From: Bacillota bacterium
Lineage (GTDB): Bacteria > Bacillota > Bacilli > Alicyclobacillales > Alicyclobacillaceae
Direction: 5' to 3'
DNA length: 15,020 nt
Assembly: GCA_021816665.1 (NCBI GenBank)
Contig: JAKAXI010000008.1
Coordinates: 1 to 15,020 of the forward strand
The notes under the pieces are model-generated. The model worked only from the letters and a program-made list of their open reading frames with translations. It ran no database searches and was not told the origin of the DNA. The position numbers and the translations under genes were made by a program. This document shows positions 1 through 6,408 of the stretch, piece after piece. How positions within the stretch are numbered: position 1 is the first letter of the stretch; every line of letters starts with the position of its first letter.

Positions 1-9
1 GAACTTGAC

Positions 10-39
10 TTGACCGTTTTGTCGCGTATCGTCTACACT
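10..39 (+). promoter_or_regulatory. Candidate sigma-A promoter for the tRNA pair
   Basis: TTGACC (10-15) matches the -35 consensus at 5 of 6 positions. It is followed after 18 bp by TACACT (34-39), which matches the -10 consensus at 4 of 6. Transcription would start near 46, about 16 nt before tRNA-Gly, a normal distance for a tRNA leader. No gene lies between it and the tRNAs. Assigned by eye only. Confidence 0.55.
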
Positions 40-61
40 GTGTTTGCCGCGATTACTGTAC

Positions 62-135
62 GCGGGCGTAGTTCAATGGTAGAACTCCAGCCTTCCAAGC
101 TGGTCGCGTGGGTTCGATTCCCATCGCCCGCTCCA
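62..135 (+). tRNA. tRNA-Gly, anticodon TCC
   Basis: A full cloverleaf can be drawn. The acceptor stem GCGGGCG (62-68) pairs with CGCCCGC (125-131), T132 is the discriminator, and CCA (133-135) is encoded. The anticodon stem CCAGC/GCTGG encloses the loop CTTCCAA, giving anticodon TCC at 94-96, which reads GGA and GGG glycine codons. The T-arm holds TTCGATT between GTGGG and CCCAT, with one G-T pair. The next tRNA begins only 4 nt after the CCA, so the two are probably cotranscribed and cut apart. Confidence 0.97.
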
Positions 136-139
136 CAAT

Positions 140-216
140 GTCTCAGTAGCTCAGCAGGATAGAGCAACAGCCTTCTAAGCTGTGGGTCGGGGGTTCGAAT
201 CCCTCCTGAGACGCCA
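140..216 (+). tRNA. tRNA-Arg, anticodon TCT
   Basis: The acceptor stem GTCTCAG (140-146) pairs with CTGAGAC (206-212), G213 is the discriminator, and CCA (214-216) is encoded. The anticodon stem ACAGC/GCTGT holds the loop CTTCTAA, with anticodon TCT at 174-176, which reads AGA and AGG arginine codons. The T-loop is TTCGAAT on a GGGGG/CCCTC stem with one wobble pair. It probably shares a transcript with tRNA-Gly just upstream. Confidence 0.97.
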
Positions 217-226
217 CGGTGATGCG

Positions 227-260
227 AAGGGGGCGACTGTGCCAGATGGTCGTCTCCTTT
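227..260 (+). terminator. Possible terminator of the tRNA transcript
   Basis: AAGGGGGCGAC (227-237) pairs with GTCGTCTCCTT (249-259) over 11 bp, including two G-T wobbles, around an 11-nt loop. The 3' tail is only TTT followed by GTGCG, so it is a weak intrinsic terminator at best. It lies 10 nt after the tRNA-Arg CCA, where a terminator is expected. Confidence 0.4.
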
Positions 261-266
261 GTGCGT

Positions 267-278
267 CACAGCGCTGTG
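267..278. repeat. 12-bp perfect palindrome upstream of tig
   Basis: CACAGCGCTGTG is its own reverse complement. It lies about 50 bp upstream of the putative tig -10 element and could be an operator. It has no spacer, so a stable RNA hairpin is less likely. No known regulator site was recognised. Confidence 0.4.
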
Positions 279-307
279 GCCCGCGGCGCCACCAGAAGTT
301 TCATTTC

Positions 308-336
308 TGGCAAGGCACCACTCAGTGTGATACACT
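308..336 (+). promoter_or_regulatory. Candidate promoter for tig
   Basis: TACACT (331-336) is preceded by TGA, giving an extended -10 element (TGnTACACT). The -35 position at 17 bp spacing holds TGGCAA (308-313), a weak match. The leader from about 343 to the start at 433 contains a short hairpin, TCTGGG (357-362) with CCCAGA (372-377). A further stem, CCAGAA/TTCTGG (292-310), overlaps the -35 region. Confidence 0.4.
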
Positions 337-432
337 GCAAAACAGACAACGGTCAGTCTGGGGAAGCTATGCCCAGATCGCAGCGCGCCAGTGAGGCTGC
401 GTGGCAGGAAAGAGTTAGGGAGGAACGCGTGG

Positions 433-1725
433 ATGACGGTGAAATGGGAGAAGACGTCCGCCAATGTAGGCGTACTCGAAGTCGAAGTTGACAGCGAACG
501 CTTTGCGAAGGCTCTGGACGCCGCATTTAAGAAGGTAGTAAAACAGGTATCCATTCCGGGATTTCGCAAAGGGAAAGTGCCACGCAAGTTGTTCGAACAG
601 CGGTTTGGCATAGAGTCTCTTTACCAGGATGCCGTAGACGCTCTATTGCCGGAAGCGTACGAGCAGGCGGTTGACGAATCCGGAATTGAGCCGGTTGCGC
701 AGCCATCTGTCGACGTCGTTCAGGTCGAATCCGGCAAACCGTTCATTTTTAAAGCAACCGTTACAGTGCGCCCTGAAGTGCAACTGGGTGAATATAAGGG
801 CGTCGAAATAGAAGACAAGCCTTTCGAAGTCACGGACGAAGCGGTGCAAGAAGAGGTCGACCGGATCCGTGAGAGTCATGCAGAAATTAACGCCGTGGAA
901 GACGGCGAGGTTGAGAACGGCGACCAGGTTACCATTGATTTTACGGGAACCGTCAACGGAGAACCGTTTGAAGGCGGAGAGGCCGAGAACTTCCAACTGG
1001 AAATTGGTTCAGGGATGTTTGTGGCCGGTTTCGAGGAGCAACTCATCGGTCTGAAGGTTGGAGAAGAACGGGATATTGACATCACGTTCCCGGAAGACTA
1101 CCATGTGAAATCCCTTGCTTCCCAGGCGGCGAGGTTCCACGTCCTGCTTCATGACATCAAACGCAAGTCGGTCCGCGATTTGGACGACGATTTTGTGCAG
1201 GAAATTTCGGAGTTCCAGACAGTGGACGAGTTTGTCGAGGATGTCAAGAAAAAACTGAGCGAGCAGTTACAGCACGACCACGAGCACTACCTAGAAGACC
1301 AAGCCGTAGAAAAGGCGTCTGAAAATGCGACAGTCGAAATCCCGGATGTGATGGTCGATCACGAGATCGATCACCGCGTGAGCGACTTTGCCCAGCAGTT
1401 GCAGATGCAACAAATTCCGCTGGACGAGTACCTTGAGTTTACTGGGATGACACAAGAGGAGCTTCGCGATCGCTTCCGTGAAGCAGCTGCTCAGGCCGTT
1501 CGCACAAGCCTCGTTCTCGATGCGATCGCAAAAGCGGAAGAGCTGCATGCCACTGAGGAAGATGTCACCGCAGAGCTTGAGAAGATCTCTGAATCCGCTG
1601 GTCTGCCAGTCGACCGCGTTCGACAAATGCTGTCATTGCGCGATCCCAATTTGGACAGCTTCCGTTCAGAAATCCGCACGAAAAAGACGGTTTCGTTCCT
1701 TGTGGAACATGGCAAGTTGGTCTGA
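433..1725 (+). CDS. tig: Trigger factor (ribosome-associated chaperone, peptidyl-prolyl isomerase)
   Basis: Trigger factor binds near the ribosome exit tunnel and shields nascent chains. The 430-residue protein has the usual length (about 430). It shows the N-terminal ribosome-binding domain with the docking motif GFRKGKVPR at residues 43-51, a central FKBP-type isomerase domain at about 160-245 (VTIDFTG, then FPEDYH at 219-224), and a helical C-terminal chaperone domain rich in charged residues. The ATG at 433 was chosen because MTVKWEK matches the family N-terminus and AGGGAGG (417-423) sits 9 nt upstream; an in-frame GTG at 391 would add 14 residues unlike the family. It is followed by clpP and clpX, the usual proteostasis neighbours. 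The identity rests on clear family motifs. Confidence 0.97.
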   Translation: MTVKWEKTSANVGVLEVEVDSERFAKALDAAFKKVVKQVSIPGFRKGKVPRKLFEQRFGIESLYQDAVDALLPEAYEQAVDESGIEPVAQPSVDVVQVESGKPFIFKATVTVRPEVQLGEYKGVEIEDKPFEVTDEAVQEEVDRIRESHAEINAVEDGEVENGDQVTIDFTGTVNGEPFEGGEAENFQLEIGSGMFVAGFEEQLIGLKVGEERDIDITFPEDYHVKSLASQAARFHVLLHDIKRKSVRDLDDDFVQEISEFQTVDEFVEDVKKKLSEQLQHDHEHYLEDQAVEKASENATVEIPDVMVDHEIDHRVSDFAQQLQMQQIPLDEYLEFTGMTQEELRDRFREAAAQAVRTSLVLDAIAKAEELHATEEDVTAELEKISESAGLPVDRVRQMLSLRDPNLDSFRSEIRTKKTVSFLVEHGKLV

Positions 1726-1738
1726 GTTCGTGTACAAT
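1710..1738 (+). promoter_or_regulatory. Candidate promoter for clpP
   Basis: TACAAT (1733-1738) is a 5 of 6 match to the -10 consensus. At 17 bp spacing the -35 position holds TGGCAA (1710-1715), the same weak hexamer as upstream of tig. It overlaps the end of tig. A transcript from about 1745 would carry the 1764-1789 hairpin in its leader before reaching clpP. No CtsR heptad repeat or CIRCE element was seen nearby. Confidence 0.4.
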
Positions 1739-1763
1739 ATCAAATAGAACCAAGGGCTGAGCG

Positions 1764-1792
1764 AACAAGGCACGGTACCGTGCCTTGTTTTC
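1764..1792 (+). terminator. Terminator-like hairpin between tig and clpP
   Basis: An 11-bp perfect stem (AACAAGGCACG with CGTGCCTTGTT) closes on a GTAC loop, making a 26-nt perfect palindrome at 1764-1789. It is followed by TT and then C, so the T run at the 3' side is TTTT (1788-1791). It is most simply the tig terminator. It lies downstream of the only promoter-like sequence before clpP, so it may instead act as a partial terminator or attenuator. Confidence 0.75.
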
Positions 1793-1827
1793 TCAAACAG
1801 CCAAACCGAGAGCGGGGAGGGAATTCT

Positions 1828-2418
1828 GTGAGCTTGACACCGATCGTCATCGAACAAACATCCCGTGGGGAACGCTCCTACGATATTTACTCTCGACTGC
1901 TTCGCGACCGAATCATTTTACTCGGGACGCCGATCGATGACTACGTGGCCAATTCGATTGTGGCACAGTTGCTGTTTCTCGCCGCTGACGACCCGGAACG
2001 CGACATCCAGCTTTACATCAACAGTCCCGGCGGATCTGTAACTGCTGGGTTTGCCATTTACGATACCATGCAACACATCAAACCAGCGGTATCCACCATG
2101 TGTGTCGGCCTGGCCGCAAGTATGGGGGCGTTTTTGCTCGCTGCAGGTGAGAAGGGCAAGCGCTACGCCTTGCCGAATAGTGAAATCATGATTCACCAGC
2201 CACTTGGTGGCGTGCAGGGCCAGGCTTCTGATATCAAGATCCACGCTGACTGGATCTTGAAAACGAAGGAAAAGTTAAATCGGATTCTCTCAGAGCGAAC
2301 GGGTCAGCCGCTCGAGAAAGTGGAGCGAGACACCGACCGGGACAATTTCCTGTCTGCGTCAGAGGCAAAGGAATATGGCCTGATTGACGACGTGATCATC
2401 CACGCGAGACCACAGTAA
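1828..2418 (+). CDS. clpP: ATP-dependent Clp protease proteolytic subunit ClpP
   Basis: ClpP forms the barrel-shaped serine protease that degrades proteins unfolded by ClpX or ClpC. The 196-residue protein has the full catalytic triad: Ser98 in AASMGAF, His123 in MIHQPLGG and Asp172 in RDTDRDNF, with the oxyanion-region motif NSPGGS at 65-70. The N-terminus [20 protein letters not shown] is typical of Firmicutes ClpP. The start is a GTG at 1828 with GGGGAGG (1814-1820) 7 nt upstream; the frame opens further upstream at an ATG in the tig terminator (1780), which would add 16 unrelated residues. clpX follows 58 nt later, so partner subunits are encoded together. In B. subtilis clpP is at a separate locus. 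Confidence 0.98.
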   Translation: MSLTPIVIEQTSRGERSYDIYSRLLRDRIILLGTPIDDYVANSIVAQLLFLAADDPERDIQLYINSPGGSVTAGFAIYDTMQHIKPAVSTMCVGLAASMGAFLLAAGEKGKRYALPNSEIMIHQPLGGVQGQASDIKIHADWILKTKEKLNRILSERTGQPLEKVERDTDRDNFLSASEAKEYGLIDDVIIHARPQ

Positions 2419-2476
2419 GTTGCATCGCTCTGTGAGGCCCAACAAGCGGCCGACCTCGGTTTAAGGAGGGGACCAC

Positions 2477-3754
<1,278 letters not shown>

Positions 3755-3779
3755 ACCTGTTTCTAGAACACGTGATCAT

Positions 3780-3813
3780 AAAACCTCCTGCCGCAGAGCG
3801 GCAGGAGGTTTTT
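3780..3813. terminator. Strong bidirectional terminator between clpX and the hydroxylase gene
   Basis: A 15-bp perfect stem, AAAACCTCCTGCCGC (3780-3794) with its complement at 3798-3812, closes on the loop AGA. The plus strand ends in TTTTT (3809-3813), and on the minus strand the stem ends in TTTT. It lies between convergent genes: 25 nt after the clpX stop and 36 nt past the end of the minus-strand gene. It can therefore serve both. Confidence 0.93.
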
Positions 3814-3849
3814 GGCTGATGTGCAGTTCGTTGGCGAAGATGAAACTCA

Positions 3850-4455
3850 TTAAGGTAAGTGCTCGCTTGGCGGTGCCACGTGCTCTACTGCGTGTTTGTC
3901 TGGTGCAGTGTGGAACAACATGTCCATCGCTGGATGCGTCACACCAAACCAGTAGTTCTCGTTCATATAGTGGTGCAACAGATGAAACTTTTTCATCCAT
4001 CGTCCCACAGCCGTACGCGGGACGATGGGCCGATGAGAGACAAAATGAGTCCACTCGTAATTTAATTGCGCAAGACACACGCCACAGACAAACGCTGCTG
4101 TCGTCACTACTCGCCCTGTGACCGCCCACGTAGCGAGCCAAATCGCGACATATCCGGGCAAGTTGTACACGTTTGGCGTCAGCAAATACTTCATCTGTGT
4201 CGGAGCAATGTGGTGATGCACGTGACCCTCGTACGCCTTGGGCAGTATCTTTCGCATCAACCCGTGCAAGATGTACCGATGAATAAAGTACTCAATGATA
4301 TAAAAAAATACCAAACCTGCCAACACGACGAGCCACAGCCAGTTGCGGTAATGTGCGGCCCATGCAGCCAAGTCGACTGCGAACACTGCCGCAATGAGAA
4401 GGGGGCGGCTGTCGGTGGCAAACTCTCTGAAGTATGGTGCCTTCACCTGTATCAC
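3850..4455 (-). CDS. Membrane fatty acid hydroxylase / sterol desaturase family protein
   Basis: The 201-residue protein has the eight-histidine pattern of the di-iron fatty acid hydroxylase superfamily: HRYILH (59-64), HVHHH (78-82), HFVSH (137-141) and HLLHH (158-162), with a further His174. Hydrophobic segments at about 19-35, 39-57, 100-112 and 117-132 suggest an integral membrane enzyme with its histidines on the cytoplasmic side. The substrate is not visible from sequence; oxidation of a lipid chain is the family role. The GTG at 4455 is only 2 nt after AGAGGA (4463-4458), so a second GTG at 4446 (spacing 11) is as good a start, giving 198 residues. The gene runs against all its neighbours, has its own TATAAT upstream, and ends at the shared terminator. 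Confidence 0.88.
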   Translation of the reverse strand: MIQVKAPYFREFATDSRPLLIAAVFAVDLAAWAAHYRNWLWLVVLAGLVFFYIIEYFIHRYILHGLMRKILPKAYEGHVHHHIAPTQMKYLLTPNVYNLPGYVAIWLATWAVTGRVVTTAAFVCGVCLAQLNYEWTHFVSHRPIVPRTAVGRWMKKFHLLHHYMNENYWFGVTHPAMDMLFHTAPDKHAVEHVAPPSEHLP

Positions 4456-4471
4456 CGTCCTCTATCATTTA

Positions 4472-4500
4472 ATTATACACCCTGCCTACCAGATATGGGG
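4472..4500 (-). promoter_or_regulatory. Candidate promoter for the hydroxylase gene
   Basis: On the minus strand a perfect TATAAT occupies 4477-4472. The -35 position at 17 bp spacing (4500-4495) reads CCCCAT, which does not resemble TTGACA. Transcription would start near 4465, leaving a leader of about 10 nt before the GTG at 4455, or about 20 nt before the GTG at 4446. The short leader favours the second start. Confidence 0.45.
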
Positions 4501-4546
4501 AGTCTGTTCATGAAGTTGAGACAGCTTTCACGACAAGCTTCAGGTG

Positions 4547-4575
4547 GTTTATCGATATATCGTCGTGGACATACT
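4547..4575 (+). promoter_or_regulatory. Candidate sigma-F (forespore) promoter for lonB
   Basis: GTTTA (4547-4551) fits the B. subtilis sigma-F -35 consensus GYWTA. After 15 bp, GGACATACT (4567-4575) fits the -10 pattern GGNNANANT. The predicted transcription start near 4582 lies just ahead of the lonB ribosome binding site. In B. subtilis lonB is a known sigma-F gene, so the context agrees. No sigma-A promoter of similar quality was seen between 4456 and 4609. The match was made by eye against a remembered consensus. Confidence 0.55.
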
Positions 4576-4596
4576 GAACCTGATAATGGCTGCACA

Positions 4597-4612
4597 GGGA
4601 GGGGTCGTGTTG
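4597..4612 (+). promoter_or_regulatory. Ribosome binding site that fixes a TTG start for lonB
   Basis: GGGAGGGG (4597-4604) is the only strong Shine-Dalgarno sequence near the start of the frame. Its GGAGG core is 7 nt before TTG (4610) and 4 nt before GTG (4607). The upstream in-frame GTG (4544) and ATG (4586) have no such site, and the GTG lies ahead of the predicted transcript start. Confidence 0.7.
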
Positions 4613-6301
4613 AGCGCGACGATACTAGCCGTCATCCAGGTGTTCTTTGCAGTGGTGATTGGTCTTTACTTCTGGAACTTGCTGAAAACCCAACACAACA
4701 ACCGCAACGCAATTGAAAAAGAGTCACGCAAGGAACTGGACAAGTTGCGCAGAATGCGCAGCATTTCGTTAAGTGAGCCACTCTCAGAGCGCACACGCCC
4801 GGCATCGCTAGATGACATTGTCGGCCAAAAGGACGGGCTGAAGGCACTGCGAGCCGCGATTTGCGGACCCAATCCGCAGCACGTCTTAATTTACGGCCCT
4901 CCCGGTGTCGGGAAAACCGCTGCTGCGCGCGTGATTTTGGAAGAAGCGAAAGTGAATCCGGCATCTCCGTTCCAACCTGATGCCAAGTTCATTGAACTCG
5001 ATGCCACAACCGCTCGTTTCGACGAACGCGGCATTGCGGACCCGCTGATTGGATCGGTTCACGACCCAATTTATCAGGGCGCTGGAGCCATGGGTGTCGC
5101 TGGCATCCCCCAGCCGAAACCAGGCGCAGTGACAAAGGCGCACGGTGGCGTCTTGTTCATCGACGAAATCGGTGAATTGCACCCGATTCAAATGAACAAA
5201 CTGCTGAAGGTCCTGGAAGATCGCAAGGTGTTTCTCGACAGTGCGTACTACAGTTCTGAAGACACCTCGATTCCGCCGCACGTGCACGACATCTTTTCCA
5301 ACGGACTTCCGGCTGACTTTCGCTTGGTCGGGGCAACGACGCGTTCTCCGGAGGACATTCCCCCGGCAATCCGATCGCGGTGTATGGAGATCTTCTTCAA
5401 GCCCTTGAGTGAAGACGAGATCCACTTAATCGCGACTAAGGCGGCAGCGAAACTGGGCATGCCGATTGCGGCGAGTGCTGTGTCAGAGATCGCGAAGTAC
5501 GCGACAAACGGTCGCGACTCCGTAAACATTGTGCAGATCGCGGGTGGGCTAGCGTTGTCTGAGCAGCGTAGCGACATCACGCTCGAAGACGTGCAGTGGG
5601 TAATCCAGTTCAGTCAGATTTCGCCACGCCCATCCAAGGAATTGCCATTGCTACCGCAAGTAGGCGTGGTGAACGGGCTAGCCGTGTACGGGCCGTCGCA
5701 AGGTGTCGTACTGGAAGTCGAGGTGTCTTCTAAACCCGCTCAGAAGAGAAAGGGAACCGTGACCATTACAGGTCTGGTTGAAGAAGAGACCGTCCGTTTA
5801 CGGGAGCGCAGCATGAGGCGCAAGTCGATGGCAAAAGGGTCGCTGGACAACGTCTTGACTTCACTGGCGAAGAACTTCGGCATCGAAATTGCGGATTACG
5901 ACTTGCACGTCAACTTTCCGGGGGGCATGCCAGTAGACGGACCGAGCGCTGGTATCGCAATGGCCACTGCCGTGTACTCGGCGATCACGGGTGTTCCTGT
6001 GCAAAATAAGGTGGCGATGACCGGAGAACTGTCTTTGCGTGGACTGGTCAAACCAGTTGGCGGGGTTCCGGCAAAAATCGCCGCCGCTGCAGAGGCAGGG
6101 GCAGAAGTCGTGATCATCCCGAAGGAGAACTGGCAGGAGACATTCCGGGCTGACGGTACGCCGCGCATCGTACCCGTAGAACGGTTCGAAGATGTCCTAA
6201 AACTGTCTCTTGTCGGTGGGCTGGAAGGAGAACTGACCAATCACAACTCTTCACTCGTCGTCCCGCCGGCCTCAGTGAGTGCCGCGCCGCCGGCCCCTTG
6301 A
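4610..6301 (+). CDS. lonB: ATP-dependent protease LonB (membrane-tethered, sporulation-type Lon)
   Basis: LonB is a Lon-like AAA+ protease without the long Lon substrate-binding N-domain. From the TTG at 4610 the protein has 563 residues. It begins with a membrane segment (about residues 3-22) ending in GLYFWNLLK, as in B. subtilis LonB (about 550 residues). The AAA+ part has Walker A GPPGVGKT (96-103) and Walker B VLFIDEIG (181-188). The Lon protease domain has the catalytic dyad Ser446 in VDGPSAG and Lys481 in GLVKPVGG. The C-terminus carries a Pro/Ala-rich tail. In B. subtilis the protein is made in the forespore under sigma-F, and a matching promoter is seen here. It is followed by a terminator and then lonA. 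Confidence 0.96.
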   Translation: MSATILAVIQVFFAVVIGLYFWNLLKTQHNNRNAIEKESRKELDKLRRMRSISLSEPLSERTRPASLDDIVGQKDGLKALRAAICGPNPQHVLIYGPPGVGKTAAARVILEEAKVNPASPFQPDAKFIELDATTARFDERGIADPLIGSVHDPIYQGAGAMGVAGIPQPKPGAVTKAHGGVLFIDEIGELHPIQMNKLLKVLEDRKVFLDSAYYSSEDTSIPPHVHDIFSNGLPADFRLVGATTRSPEDIPPAIRSRCMEIFFKPLSEDEIHLIATKAAAKLGMPIAASAVSEIAKYATNGRDSVNIVQIAGGLALSEQRSDITLEDVQWVIQFSQISPRPSKELPLLPQVGVVNGLAVYGPSQGVVLEVEVSSKPAQKRKGTVTITGLVEEETVRLRERSMRRKSMAKGSLDNVLTSLAKNFGIEIADYDLHVNFPGGMPVDGPSAGIAMATAVYSAITGVPVQNKVAMTGELSLRGLVKPVGGVPAKIAAAAEAGAEVVIIPKENWQETFRADGTPRIVPVERFEDVLKLSLVGGLEGELTNHNSSLVVPPASVSAAPPAP

Positions 6302-6328
6302 CGTTCGCAAGGGCCGTGGCAAGCTTTT

Positions 6329-6366
6329 GACCTGGGGGGTCGATTAGACTTTCCCCAGGTCTTTTT
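6329..6366 (+). terminator. Terminator after lonB
   Basis: GACCTGGGG (6329-6337) pairs with CCCCAGGTC (6353-6361) over 9 bp around a 15-nt loop, followed by TTTTT (6362-6366). It begins 28 nt after the lonB stop. The loop contains the presumed -35 element of the lon promoter, so terminator and promoter are interleaved. Confidence 0.82.
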
Positions 6367-6373
6367 GTACAAT
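6345..6373 (+). promoter_or_regulatory. Candidate sigma-A promoter for lon
   Basis: TAGACT (6345-6350) matches the -35 consensus at 4 of 6 and TACAAT (6368-6373) the -10 at 5 of 6, with a 17-bp spacer. Transcription from about 6380 would give a leader of about 30 nt. The -35 lies in the loop of the lonB terminator and the -10 follows its T tract directly. No CtsR repeat or CIRCE element was seen. Confidence 0.6.
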
Positions 6374-6408
6374 TAACCTACATCCAGTCGCTGGAACTGG
6401 AATGGAAC

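Noticed and set aside
33..611. Minus-strand open frame of 192 codons across the tRNAs and the start of tig
   Set aside because: It runs through two tRNA genes and antisense to tig, has no family resemblance, and part of its apparent sequence is the complement of tRNA sequence.
2430..2457. Possible hairpin between clpP and clpX
   Set aside because: GAGG and CCTC can pair only with a bulge and there is no T run, so neither a terminator nor a stable leader structure is supported.
4066..4716. Plus-strand open frame of 216 codons opposite the hydroxylase gene
   Set aside because: It is antisense to the hydroxylase gene and overlaps the lonB start; its composition shows no protein family features.
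6326..6340. Possible CtsR site upstream of lon (TTTGACC)
   Set aside because: Only one heptad is present; the second direct repeat at the required spacing is missing, and the bases are part of a terminator stem.
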